Source of the DNA: Trichostrongylus colubriformis
Taxonomy: Eukaryota > Nematoda > Chromadorea > Rhabditida > Trichostrongylidae
Length of the DNA stretch: 64,000 nucleotides
Assembly (NCBI GenBank): GCA_963978905.1
Contig: OZ022260.1
Coordinates: 16,419,725 to 16,483,724, forward strand
Direction of reading: 5' to 3'
Shown: one piece after another, positions 1-12,331 of the stretch
Layout: the number at the start of each line of letters is the position of its first letter
Numbering within the stretch: the first letter of the stretch is position 1
Position numbers and translations under genes: made by a program
Notes under the pieces: generated by a model
What the model saw: only the letters and a program-made list of their open reading frames with translations
What the model was told of the DNA's origin: nothing
Database searches by the model: none

Positions 1-2474
1 CTTTGAGCGATCAATACATAGTCAATGGCGACACCTTCAACACAATGCATCTTGTAAAGAGGTGCGACCAGCTGCATACCGAACTACCCCGACTGAGCGG
101 CGCTCTTTCCGTGTCGTCGCCTCTTATTGTCTTTGTTTTCTCCGCTTATGGGTTCTGTACCAACTCGACCTCGTCTTTTTGAGCTGTAACACATCTCCAA
201 CCTAGTCTAGATCCCCTCTATTCTTTTTATTTTTTTTTTGGAATCTTTTCATTGATATGCAAGTCAGTTCCCTCTTCCTCCACTCAGTCCACTTTTCTTT
301 GACTTTATTAGGTCTATCGCTCGAGTATTCGTGCTCTGAGTGCAGGAATACCCCAAGGAATTTCAAAGTATCAAAAAATTTATCACCGGAAGGCTTCTTG
401 ATCCTACAATATGTAATCTGCTTCAAGCACCCTTTTCGGAACCCTTGAACGGTCAGATTTCTTTTCCATATCAAAGACAGCAAGGTGGATAACTAAGCTG
501 TTCAGCTTACTCTCATTCTACCTTCCTGAAGTAGCAGACTTGAGTAAGTGGAATGAGTTATTTATGAGGGAAGAGGCACGTTGTATGGTGCACTTCGTTG
601 TCAGTGGGGTGTTGTAAGCTTGTTAACAACACTTACGCTGATCTCCGTATCCTTTATAGCCGTGGTCCCCTTACAAACGAATTTCGTTACGTATGGCCGC
701 CACACATCACAGATCTACGAGTGCCGCTCGATATATCATTTGTCCACGGGGACAATGGTCTTCCACATAAGAAAACAAGGAGGCAAGAGTCCTCCCAAGT
801 ATTTGCTCTTCCCTGACTTCTTTCTCCGCGGTCGGACTTCTCATACACCTACTTTCACATTCAGTAGCTCACCAAATTGTTCCCTAGCTGCCTTCGATTT
901 CCTTGTCGTGCTAGTTCATCTTTACAGAGTGGATTCATCGCGTGCGCTGTGCACTTTATGAGATCGTCAAAGCTGAACTGAAAGACTTGTCACGAGAATC
1001 ATCATAAAGCCCCTTCCACCAGTTCAGTTAGTAGCTTTAGAGTTCCAGTCTTCAAATAAATAAATCGGGGATTATCTTGTTCTAGTGACCCACGTCAAGA
1101 CTGAGCCCCTTCTCAGGTTATTTACAGGATCATTCTTTGTTATTATCAGGGAGTGACTGGGATGAGACTTTGAAAACGAACAACCACTAAGAAGACTTTA
1201 AACGATCCAGTTGTCAAGCTTGAACACCTTGCAGCCAGGGTGCTTCCAGGTGTCGAGGAAAGTAGCCGCTTCAGTACGACCCCTCCCCCCTCTAAGGCGA
1301 CCAAATACGCCTCCTCCCCGCCTCTTTTTGACCCACTACAATACCGGTAACTGTTGCCGGAATGCATAGTTGCAATGTGTTTTATTGTCATAAACCCTTT
1401 CCTGAGGCAAAAATATGCTTATTTTACATTTTGTCACACGATTTGCTGCGAAATACCCTTTGTTTCTCATCTGCTTCTTGAGAATTCAGATTTCAGTGTT
1501 TACCGCTGACCTTTAAATACGACCCTCCTGTCGAGGAATCCTCGACTCTCGGTGTACCCTGCTTGCAGCTGTGCAAACCATTTCCCGTTCGATGTAGAAA
1601 AGCTGGTCTTTGACTGGGATCGACAGCACGTTTTTTCCCTGTGTCTGAAGACAGTTGACCACGACAGGTGGCGGAACAATTCGCCGCTGGCACGGTTCAT
1701 ATTCTCCAACGACTGGTCTCTGCTCACTTTTGTCCCTATTCTTTCTTCCAGGCCACGGTCCTTATTCCTACTCATTCGTGGTAACCCTCGAAGTGGATTA
1801 CTTTATGGCGTTCGTTGGAAAGTTGGTGTCAATTTCACGTCAAGGTCAGCATCGACCATCAGCCGGCGCCTAGGATTAGCCTTGCAGTGTTAATAAGTAG
1901 TAGCAAATCGTCAAGGACATTGATGGGACATCGTATTTCAGGTTTTGAAGTTGGCAGTGGTTTCCACAGCTTATGTACCGGTAGCAATTGTGCCTATGCA
2001 GGTAAACAAATCCAAGCAACTCCGAAAATCAATAGCTGTTTGACAGTTCTCTTCCAACGGAGTACCTTGTCCGTTCTTCATTCGGCTTGTGACGGGAGTG
2101 CAATCTTCTTAACCGACCGCTCATAGTACTCTTTCGAACTTCTTACGTTTTTTCGCTTTGCTCTGGCGCCTATTGGGCGCATAAATATTCTGAATAAATA
2201 AACACTATGCTTGCCGAAGTGCAGTTGGCCTTAGTTTTTTCGTTCAAAAAGCTCACCGACGTCAATGAGCGTGCGGAAATGTTCAGACTTGTATAAGCGT
2301 TCCCGTACTTTTGTGCAAATATCTTTCATGCTCTTCGATTTTCCTAATCTTATCGATTACGCCTGTTCTCATTTCTTTATACCTTCGACGATAATTATCT
2401 GATCAAATGAACGGGTAGATCTGACATTTCACTTTTTCCGTCCTGTTTCCCTCAAACACACTACTCTAATTTGA
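1..2474. other. No feature recognised
   Basis: AT-rich sequence with only short frames. No splice-bounded exon, repeat pair or RNA gene that I can support. Confidence 0.5.
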
Positions 2475-2891
2475 AGAAATCCCCACGGAAAAATGAGTTT
2501 CTGTTACCCACTTATTCATGTTGTATTTGCCTAGTGTGGGCCGCATGTAGAGTTTTCTGCAAAAAAGTCAGCATTCGGCTGATATGCAGCTCGGCATTCT
2601 CGGCAAGGTAGGCGGGACCTAGTGCCCACCTTGTCGTCCGCCGCGGTCTCAGACGCACTGTAGGAACACAAAGTTACGTAAACATTCCCACTCTCCGCTA
2701 TCCATCGCGGCGCGCGACGGGACGGAGCTTTTACACGGAGACCCCCTCCCCGTCCGGCCGAGAAATTTGGGAGCTTTAAATCGGCCGAATTCTCACTTTT
2801 TCGCGTGAAACTTTGCATGCGGCCCTTATTATGCAAATACAAAATAAATATATGGGCAATAAAGAAGCTCATTTTTCCATGGACGATTCCT
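2475..2891. mobile_element. Palindromic TTAA-type MITE, copy 1 (diverged)
   Basis: About 417 bp with long inverted arms. The left end is agaaatccccacgg and the right end the inverse of a cgtggac-type end, ccatggacgattcct. TTGA flanks both ends as a TTAA-like target site. Shared words with copies 2 and 3 are gttacccac/tatttgcc..., a metal-like GC core, and aaaatgag just inside the ends. No coding capacity; frames seen on both strands are a by-product of the palindrome. Confidence 0.75.
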
Positions 2892-2895
2892 TTGA

Positions 2896-5335
2896 ATTTG
2901 CAAAATACGCCAAACTTGCCAGGTGTAACCCTTCGGCATATGGGTGACTTCGAACAAGGAATTTTCGAGATGGGATCTTATCAGGGTCGTGTTTGCATAT
3001 GCATGGGCGTGCTGAGAGCGGAGGCTGAACTTGATAGCGAAACGAAGTGTCAAGTAGATCCTTTCTAAGAGCTGTACTCCTACCCTTCTTGGAGCTTTTG
3101 AGGCCTCGTTCTGAAGGGTAGGGCGTATAAGGGGGTTCGTATTCATGCGATCTTTACCCTTTGTGTGGTGATTGACCATGCTGGTATAAGCTCAGAAATG
3201 AATTTACCTCACATAATATGCTCGCACCTGATCTCGTCAACGTAGAGTGGTTCCATTCAAAATTTCAAACTGGGACTGTGATTCACAGATGTTCTTATCT
3301 ATGATGGAGCAGAGATTCTCAAGGAAAAAACGAATTGGTGCGAAAAGGTTCGGCTTTAAGAGCTCTTTTGCTGACTCAACACCTATCCAAACACCTAGTC
3401 ATCATGTATTGTATATTTTCGTGACTAGCATTCTGAACTCTGGTACATGAGCATATGGCGCAACTATCGCTTTCTTATGGCATGAGTTTCTTGAATCTAC
3501 TACCGATATTTCAGTGCAATCATGGAAAAACCTGCGATGAATAAAAGAAAATCTCCATACTACATCATCGATGCCATCTTATGCTGAGTCCTTGTCTAGT
3601 GCAATAGGAACCGAGGCGGCGTCGCGTTGCGTCCTTCTCAACTTATTTCTCGCCGCAAGATGCTTTGCCCATGTCGCTCTTCGGGACATCGCAGCGTCGC
3701 GTCGGCCTTCTGCACTTTCCTATGTAGAAGACGTGTGAGAGAAGCAAGTAGACATCATTTAAAAAACAGGAGGTAGATGTTGAAATCAGAAGTGTATCGA
3801 ATTCAAGGCATACCTGCAAAATATACATTTGGATAGCCTCTTCTACCTTTCCATGCACTTCTGGATTTCGAGATGGAGGCGGCTTAGTCTCTTATTATTC
3901 TTTTTTCTTATTTTCATATTTAATGCTTTTCTTTCATTTCCTTTGCTATGCTACATGTCTTGCGACTGTTGAAGGAAATTTGGCTGGTCGACCTCAGGCC
4001 CCTGTCATCTCTACTTGACTTTGATTCGAGGCGTCTTACTCGCCTTTCTAGTATATTCCTTAGCCTTATGATGGACCTCGAATACATTCACATTCCTACG
4101 AACACATTCTTTGATAAAGCCGAAAACGGTGAATATTTGTCAAGAATAGTTAGAAAAATATCCCTTCATTGAGCTGGAGTGTGTTTACTTGATATCTGTA
4201 CCACGTCAGCCAGTATAAAATTGCCACCGTTGCAGATGAGCTTTGGGTAGATGAGCAGCTGGATTTGACAGTGACCTCACTCAACAAAAAGCTAACATGA
4301 CTTATGCTCTTGTGGTTTATCTTTTATTATTCATTTATGTTAATTATTATATTTTATCACTATACTTATTTTGTTTTTTATTTTAACGAAATCTGAAGTA
4401 TGTAGATTGCTGATGCTGACAAAAAGTTAACAGCGACGACGGATGTCGCTGATCGCCGAGGTGGTTTGTATCGTGTTACGTGTTGTTCCCCCTCGAGAGT
4501 ATTTTTCTCAGGGTCCATAGTCTTGTTCAGCTGTTATGAGCAGTTGTTACATGCTCTCACGTCAACCACCCCCAGGCTGAACGCGTCCGGTCTTTCTGAG
4601 GCTGTTACAATTGTTTTGAGATCCGATGCTTATCCTTTGTTTATTTATTGCTGAAATAGCGCAGTATACGAGTTTATCGAAATCTCTCATCGTTAAAAAG
4701 TTCGTCCTGGAAACTTGTTCTCCTTCACTCTTATCTCACCGCGAAGTTTCCTACCGAGAAACGTCACATAACCGCGAATTTTGAACCCAAATTTTCTTTG
4801 CGCGAGTCCGAGTTTTTCACATTTTCCTTTCCTTTGACTTTTGCTTGTCAAGGTTGCTCAATTTATTTCATTTTTTGTTATATTTATTGGAACTGATTTC
4901 CAGGAAGCTTTGTCCGTTTTATTGAAGCATTGCGTTCCATTCCTGTCCTCCACAGCTCTACCTCAGTATTGACTTCACATTTTCAAGTGTTCTCAACGGG
5001 CAAGGTGTAAGTAAAGGGTGGTAGATGCGCTTTTATCATGCAGAATCCGCCCAGTTACTTTTGATGAGCGAATATCCTCGTCCAGTGAATGGGCAACATC
5101 ACATATTACACTGAAGGACTACTAGTGTCCCCTGGATTCATGCCTTTCCCCTCCAAACCAATCTGCTGAAGGCACTGGCGGAGGAAAGCAGTGGAGGAGA
5201 GGAATTTGGCGACGATTTTTTCTGGAAACGAGTACTCCAGCGAAATGGAGATAATCTGTGTGTGGCAAAACTCGCTCTGAAAAAGCGTACATTAGGATCT
5301 TCATCATTATCTCATCACGCTTCACCTCTAGCTGC
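2896..5335. other. No gene recognised
   Basis: AT-rich intergenic or intron sequence; short unassigned frames only. An A/T-only patch lies at about 4310-4385. Confidence 0.5.
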
Positions 5336-5465
5336 AGCGCTTCACTGGCCGAGTTGGTGCGAGGGCGGAGCAATGTTCGCAGCTGGCCGGCATGGCCTCT
5401 CACCGTCTGCATCTATCCCTTAGTGGCTATGAAGCAGAGGGAGCGAAATGGAAAGGATGACAGGA
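5336..5465. repeat. Dispersed repeat related to 57845-57965
   Basis: tggtgcgagggcggagc, gtctgcatctatccc and agcagagggagcgaaatgga recur in order at 57845-57965 as ttgtgcgagagtc, tttgcatctactccc and gcagagggacgaaaggga. Family unknown. Confidence 0.4.
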
Positions 5466-5492
5466 GTGTCTTCCGTCTAGCGTTTTTTTTTT

Positions 5493-5525
5493 GGGGGGGG
5501 GGGCAGGGGGGAGAGGGGGGGGGGG
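5493..5525 (+). repeat. Poly-G tract, G-quadruplex candidate
   Basis: Runs of 11, 6 and 11 G separated by CA and AGA, directly after T10. Easily folds a four-layer quadruplex on the plus strand. Confidence 0.85.
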
Positions 5526-5728
5526 AATTTCATCCAATTCTTTCTCTGCTGTAGCACTACACAGCGCTTCAAGTTTAGTATTACAGATTCAAAACGGCGG
5601 CCCCTCCGGTGTCTTTAATGTGAGCCATTACATGAAATTAGTAGGCAACGTAATGACAGCAGACTTGACGATCATGGAGTTGTTTCGCAAGGTTTTTATT
5701 TATTGCCCAGTTACAACAGAATCAACAG

Positions 5729-5957
5729 GCACAGATGGTGTAGTGACGAGTGGCACCACACCCAAGTACTCCCACGGTGCGGAGATCACATCCTGAAATA
5801 GGCCGACCAGGCCCGTCGTTCCACCGAAGTTCATGAATGGGAGGATAAACTCGTATTCATTCATAGGCTGATCTTCACTAGTCATCGTATGAGCCAAACC
5901 GCATTCAGATGTCACTACGATTCTAAATGGGGGTAGGGTGCGTGCGCAATACCCCTA
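5729..5957 (+). repeat. Diverged copy of the tRNA-headed SINE-like repeat
   Basis: agatggtgtagtgacgagtg, then ctcccacggtgcggagatca at B-box distance. Later words (cgcattcagatgtcactacg, gtgcgcaatac) match the 8.7-kb copy with many changes. Confidence 0.5.
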
Positions 5958-6548
5958 AAAGGATTGATCTTCGCTTTGTGCCCCATCTTTTATTCTTCGA
6001 CGAAGTATAATACTAGTAATAACATTTCCATCAAGACTGTGTCTGTCAAAAATAGCCAGTGACCTTCTTTCAGCGATTAGATGCATTGTCCATTCGAATT
6101 TGACCTGAAATCCTTTCGACTGTGAAAACAGCTCGTGGTTTCATTTTGGGCAGCATTGGATTGCAGTGAGAATGTTTGTTGGACCTAGAAAACTGCCACA
6201 GTAATGGTTAGGCAGAGGAATAAGATCGGGGCAATCTCCTGAGTTAGGCTGAGTTCCCCAGTAGAGAGCTCATTTTGGTGGAACCGAATGTCATCGGTTG
6301 AGTTTCATTTTTTTATGTTGGAACACCTTCCACCTGGTTCTGTACTTGAAGCGTTGCTCAACGCTAATTGCCTAGAGACACCCAATGTAAGGTCAGGGTA
6401 ATGTCCTACTTTTTCGTGGTTTCCTAACGAAATTCCCCTCGAAGTTCCGTAACCTACTGAAGGAGAGCTAGAGAGTAAGGATCATCATAGGAATCCGTTC
6501 TCGTTAGTCGCATAGATACTCTTCATATTGGTGTCGGTTCCTGTGGGA

Positions 6549-6730
6549 GACTGACTTAGAGACACCGGGAGGTGACAATTTTGGCCTACGGTAAGGCCTA
6601 CCATAACGCTTGCAGTTCGCTAGGTTGCCCATATTGCACACACGACACCTTGCTAAGACTTCGAGTGTGAATTCAATGATTTTTTCTTACGACGAACACC
6701 TTTTTCTTACCTGTTCTCCCATTCACTGTC
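6549..6730 (+). repeat. Dispersed repeat, copy 1
   Basis: A stretch of about 180 bp shared in the same orientation with 52861-53050. Common words are acaccttgctaagac, gtgaattcaatg and tttgacctac/ttggcctac. No coding frame; family not recognised. Confidence 0.6.
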
Positions 6731-7007
6731 TCACTTAAATGCTGTTTGTTGTTTCACTTATTTCACAACATCATGAATGAATGGAATACACCCTACGAGG
6801 CAACGAAAGACATATTCTGCAACGAACAACTCGGAATGATGATGTTATAGTTCACAGAGATGCGCGGGAGATGCGAATACATTTCACAGCTCCGCCCTTT
6901 TGAATCTAAGTTTTCCTACAGATTATCGCTTTCAACCTCGAATATTCGTATCAAAACGATCATCTTCCCATGTTCCTCTTTCTCCCAACCCCGCCCGGTT
7001 CCTTTAA

Positions 7008-7432
7008 AGGGATCGTCCACGGAAAATGAGTTTTTGTGTTACCCATATATTTATGTTGTATTTGCCTAATGTTGGCCTCATGCAAAATTTCACGCGAAAA
7101 AATGTGAATCTGGCTGAGATACAGCACCACAAAGTGCGGTCCCAGTGGGCGGGGCCTCCGTGTAAAAGCCTCGTATCGCGTCCGCCGTGGTCTGAGACGC
7201 ATTGTAGGAACAGAAGGTTACGTAAACAGTCCCACTCTCCGTTCCCAACGGCGGCGGGAGACGGGACGAGGCTTTTACACGGAGGCCCCGCCCACTGGGA
7301 CCGCACTTTGTGGTGCTGTATCTCGGCCAGATTCACATTTTTTCGCATGAAATTTTGCATGAGGCCAACATTAGGCAAATACAACATAGATATATGGGTA
7401 ACACAAAAACTCATTTTCCGTGGACGATTCCT
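7008..7432. mobile_element. Palindromic TTAA-type MITE, copy 2 (best preserved)
   Basis: 425 bp flanked by TTAA (7004-7007 and 7433-7436). Termini are AGGGATCGTCCACGG and the inverse of AGGAATCGTCCACGG. Almost the whole element is a head-to-head palindrome with a GC-rich centre (around 7140-7310) and AT-rich outer arms. The arms match so well that 136-aa frames appear on both strands with nearly the same residues; I do not regard these as genes. Confidence 0.88.
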
Positions 7433-7436
7433 TTAA

Positions 7437-8680
7437 CTACACCCTGGCTTTCTGAAGATTTTAATGTTTTTAATGTACCCCATAAATGTCCAGATAACAA
7501 AAATCAGTGTCAATCAATCAATGATACAAAGGAACCTCGATCATCTGCTAAGAGTATCGCCATAAGTTTGTCACCTGTCATGCCGTGCTGGCGATTTCTA
7601 AATCATAAAAAGTAGGGTAATCGAAGTGGCTGTCTGTTCGTAAATGTCGCAGCTGTTTAGAAGTTCACTGAAGAAGGACTGCACCGTATAATGGAAGCAT
7701 ATGTAGTCCATTAGTCTGTGTTGCGGTGTAGAGTTACCACGTTATTTATGTCAAGTGATAATATGTTCGGATAAGTGTGAAAAAGCGTATGGGAGACCCA
7801 GCGCCATGTTTAGCTAACAATTTGAAATCGTTTGCCGGTTATACTACCGTACTTTTCCTTTCGTTAATTTTTTGACAACATTTCGGAAAATTTACGTTTT
7901 CTGTGATTATGCATCGATAATAACTTCGAAAGCAATTTCGAAGATTTTCTTGAAGAAATGTGGAAAAACGGATAGTTCGAAACGGTTCTGGAACGGTTCT
8001 TCTAATTGGTTCATCTTCGTCTTTTCATTTTCCCATCTCAGAACGAGTTTGACGGAGGCACCCTAGGATGCTATTACGGACACGTAACTTTATATCGTTC
8101 TGCAGATATCGTATCCGCCCATACCAAAGAGAATCGCAGGATTCATCTCGACGCTCTGTTTTCCTCCCATCTTGCTTCTCTCGTTCATTTACTTATTGGT
8201 GTATTGGTTATGAGCTGATTGATCCACCGATGTAGATTATGGCTTACGGTATCGGATTTCATAAACATCCAAGTTCATACTTTTTCCATTATCCATTACA
8301 CCATTATCCTGCACAATATGATACTTCTGATTGTAAACGAGTCTGCAGGTTGAATGAATAATTATTGATTTTTTATGATAGATTTTTCTGCTTTTTTGGT
8401 TTTTTTTTTGTCATACTCTGCAGTTATCGAGTAACGGTTCCTTCCGACATGCCACGCTTCGGTCTCACTTCAGTATCGTAAAAGTGATTGCTCAGATAGC
8501 ATAACCAAGGAATGCGAAAGAGTTTACAATCTTGAAACTTTAGCGCCGCATTATTAATCTTCGAGATACCCCAGATTCAAGATTCATATCCTGGATTAAC
8601 ATCAGTTTTTGACGTTTTAATGATAAACTTTGTTTGATAAAAAACTTACGTCACTATATCACAACTATAATTGTAATGAA
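7437..8680. other. No gene recognised
   Basis: Short frames only, none with domain features or clear splice borders. Confidence 0.45.
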
Positions 8681-8961
8681 GGGCCGAGGTGGTGTAGTGA
8701 CAGGTGGCGCGCACACCCACTTCCATGGTGCGGGGATAGGATCCCGGATCAACACCCGCCCAAGCCTTATATACCTCCGGATAGGTTAGTTGACACCAAT
8801 TGGCATAAGTAAATAAATAAATAAATAAATAGGCATCAGACTGGGAGTGTGATTACAGTGACTTGTACATCGGATGACCCCACATGTCATAGCATAGGCC
8901 AGATCGCATTCACCTGCCACCACGATTCCGAATAGAAATGGAATTCGCGACGCATCTCAAG
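8681..8961 (+). repeat. tRNA-headed SINE-like repeat, full-length copy
   Basis: The start GAGGTGGTGTAGTGACAGGT resembles a pol III A box, and GGGATAGGATCCCGG a B box. The body contains cttgtacatcgg and atagcataggcc words shared with the other copies. An internal (taaa)n run at 8809-8831 is peculiar to this copy. It ends about gacgcatctcaa. Confidence 0.68.
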
Positions 8962-9904
8962 AGGGTATTGAATGGCGCCAAAAGCTCTGACCCTTAACTA
9001 ATTCTGTTACATTTGTAATATGAGATTTACTTTAGTTGCTTTGAAGGAACAGGTGTTGTTGTCTGGCACTGTTTCTTGCATCAGCGCCGCTTAGCTCATG
9101 CCCACTCACCCCGGTTCTCAGCTTGAATGCTCGCTGAAGGTCTGTCTTTCTTTCTGTTCCCTTACACTCAAGTAGCAGGGGAACTGGGAATTTCTGCCTT
9201 CATTCCTTGTTACTGCAGCGAAAAGCGTTGGTAGGCAGCCACGTAATAGCTTCAGGCTCACAGGCGGACTAATTGTCGGATTAATGGACAACCCAGATAA
9301 CTTCTTAGTGAGGGTAGGGGCTTTATTTGGCGCGGGAGGGGGAGCAGAAGCTCTTTTCCTTTCACAACAAGGAAGAAGGACGGTGGGGTTATCTTCGCGT
9401 GGTACCGTCGGGGTGAGGCCGGCGCGGGTCCTATTTCTCTAAAATTCTCTTCAACTCATTTCATGATGCTGCCCTCCAGGCTTGGGTAATGTCCCTACCC
9501 CGATTCACCATCAATTCTTCGTGTCGTCTCCTCACCTACATTTCTTTGATTTGATTGTTCTTGGATGTTAATTCAGATGATTTTTCCAGAATTTCCTCTG
9601 TTTATCCACATAGTAAAGGGATGTTTTTGTTCGAAAATACGTAACCGTATCATAATTACAATTGTAATGAATTGGGGAGCTGGTCCAGTGACAGTATATC
9701 TACCTATCAATAAGGTACCCGAACATCTGTTAGTATCTGCCTTGACTTTGAAGTTAGCTCCGTACAATTTTAACCGCTTCTGGTGAAATTGCTAGATTTC
9801 ATCGGAATTTTTGCTTAATTTTATGACTGTAATATGCTGAATTCTCCTAGCATTCATCTCCGTTGGATCCTATTCGCGCCGTTTTTGTCGGCGCATTGTA
9901 AAGT

Positions 9905-10274
9905 ACAAGTCGGATTCCGCAGGCCGTGATTTGTTCCCACCGTAACTCCGTTTAAAAGGACGCAAACGCGTCCTTTAAAGATCTTGCCACCAACACGGTC
10001 CTTCAAACACAGTGAAAGTTGGGATTGTCGAAGATGAGACAGATGCTTTTCACCGACGTCGAAGCTCCTTCCTTTTCTAGGCTTATGCTAACATTCATGT
10101 CCCCTCTTCCATTATGAAAAAGCATCAGCCAAAGCATCTGTCTTATCTTCGACAATCCCAACTTCCGCCGTGTTTAAAGGACCGCGCTTGTGTCAAGATC
10201 CTTGAAGAACACATTGCATCCTTCAAACAGGGTTACGGTGGGAACAAATCACCGGCCTTCCAAATCCGTCTTGT
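9905..10274. mobile_element. Mutator-like MITE, 370 bp, with 9-bp target duplication
   Basis: TTGTAAAGT occurs at 9896-9904 and again at 10275-10283. Between the copies the ends are ACAAGTCGGATTCCGCAGGC and the inverse of ACAAGACGGATTTGGAAGGC. Inverted arms of about 150 bp include gtttgttcccaccgtaac-like ends and a shared cgaagat/cccaactt segment. A 9-bp duplication with long inverted repeats points to the Mutator (MULE) group. No coding capacity. Confidence 0.78.
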
Positions 10275-10344
10275 TTGTAAAGTTCGGTTTTAAGTGCACA
10301 GAATTCGTAATTCGTCTTAGAAGACAGCTCCTTTGAACCAACTT

Positions 10345-10392
10345 TACCCCTTCACATGATACATACAATTACCCCTTCACATGATACATACA
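10345..10392 (+). repeat. Tandem duplication, period 25 bp
   Basis: taccccttcacatgatacat plus aca occurs at 10345-10367 and again, perfectly, at 10370-10392. Confidence 0.9.
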
Positions 10393-10611
10393 TTGAATAC
10401 TCATCAAAGGGTCTCACGAGCAAAAAAAAAACAGGAAATTACCCGTGTTTCTAGTTCTTTTCAGCACTTATATTCATCTTATCTTGATATGTGTCCTTAT
10501 TATTTTTTGCAAATTTGCTCGGTAGTGCTGGTGTGGAAAAGAAGACCGTATAGTCAAGTAAGCGTCATTCCCAGTGAGATCATCAGATCTAAAATGTCTC
10601 AATTGGACATA

Positions 10612-12183
10612 CAGTGCTCTGCATAATTATACAGCCACCTATAAATTGTCCAAAAACTCTGTTCGCAGAGTGATTCAAAAAAAGTCTCTAAGTGAAAGAT
10701 GTAGCCAGTGTGGACGCTCATTCGCGCATCCATACCAAAGTTTAGCCAAGAAACATAGAAGATTCTTTTCTTAATTTGTTTCGAAAATGGCGCTTATACC
10801 ATTCTGCAAATTATACAGCCACTGAACAGATTGACGCATTCGTCAACCGAGAAACAACGAAAAAGAGAAAATGCTGATTTTGCGATCATTTGGTCCTCCA
10901 TTGCTTCGAATAGCCACAAATTTTGGTGATATAGGTCGATACTAAGATTTTCAGGATGTTTTTAGACCACATGGTGCCACGCTTCGATGACAACGTCTCT
11001 AAACTCCCTGACACCTTCCAATCGGTCTGAATCCTTTTCCCCATGAATCCCCAGATAATGTTTCATCATGTAAAGACCGGAGCCGTTCGTTATCAGGGTC
11101 AGAAGGTCCATTCGGTGACGGCTTCACCATGATCGAGTGTTCCAGCTGACACGGGATGGTCCATTAACTTACATGGAAACAAGGTTTTGGTGAAGATTTC
11201 GAGACGCATGTCAGGAGAAGGGTAAGGCGGACAAAGGCTCGGTAATTGGATAGTTCATCCTTTCGAGAACGAAACAAAAATTCGAATGATTACTTGGTCC
11301 CACACCATGACAAATCGTCCGAAAATTCCCTCAAGTTTGTACACCTTTCCCCTTTGGTTTTTTCTCCAGATTGTTCTGTCTAATGAAAAAAAGGTTTCGG
11401 CTATGACGTCCCCGACGGCTACCGACGCTATCGCACAAGGGAAAAACTTAAGTTTTTAAGAAGAACTTCAAAGAAGGAGGTGTCAGGGTGTGGGATAAAA
11501 TAATCATTCGAATTTTTGTTTCGTTCTCGAAAGGGTGAACCATCCGATTACCGAGCCTTTGTGCGCCGTACCCTTCTCCTGTCACGCGTCTCGAAATCTT
11601 CACCAAAACCTTGTTTTTTGTAAGTCGATGGACCATCCCATGTCAACTGGAACACTCGATCATGGTGGAGCCGTCACCGGAGGGACCTTCTGACCCGGAT
11701 AACGAACGGCTCCGATCTTTACATGATGAAACATTATCTGAGGATTCATGGGGAAAAGGATTCAGACCGATTGGAAGGTGTCAGGGAGTTTAGAGACGTT
11801 GTTATCGAAGCGTGGCACCATGTGGTCTAAAAACATCCTGAAAATCTTAATATCGACCTATGTCACCAAAATTTGTGGCTATTCGAAGCAATGGAAGACT
11901 AAATGATCGCAAAATCAGCATTTTTCTCATTTTCGTTGTTTCTAGGCTGACGAATGCGTCAATCTGTTCAGTGGCTGTATAATTTTGCAGAATGGTATAA
12001 GCGCCATTTTCGAAACAAATTAAGAAAAGAATTTTCTATGCTTCTTGGCTAAACTTTGGTATGGATGCGCGAATGCGCGTCCACACTGGCTGCATCTTTC
12101 ACCTAAAGACTTTTTTTTGAATCACTCTGCGAACAGAGTTGTTGGACAATTTATAGGTGGCTGTGTAATTATGCAGAGCACTG
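10612..12183. mobile_element. Long palindromic Tc1/mariner-type element, 1572 bp
   Basis: Ends are CAGTGCTCTGCATAATTATA and its near-exact inverse, with TA on both sides (10610-10611 and 12184-12185), as for Tc1-type elements. The two arms (about 10612-11330 and 11465-12183) are inverted copies of each other with scattered mismatches and small indels, leaving a spacer of about 130 bp. Frames such as 10574-10774 and 11611-11793 are arm sequence; none encodes a recognisable transposase. Probably a non-autonomous fold-back derivative. Confidence 0.85.
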
Positions 12184-12285
12184 TATAATTAATTGTTGTA
12201 ATACGACACGTACTGGTATGATGACACTAGAAATGTATTGATTTTAGAGAAAGAAACATGAAAATTTGCCGGCTACTCGTTGACA

Positions 12286-12331
12286 AGCTAGGGATCTCGA
12301 AGTGTTTCAGCTAGGGATCTCGAAGTGTTTC
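12286..12331 (+). repeat. Tandem duplication, period 23 bp
   Basis: agctagggatctcgaagtgt plus ttc occurs twice, perfectly, at 12286-12308 and 12309-12331. Confidence 0.92.

Noticed and set aside
7004..7436. Two 136-aa frames on opposite strands with almost the same protein
   Set aside because: They are the two arms of a palindromic MITE read on both strands; the likeness is forced by the inverted repeat.
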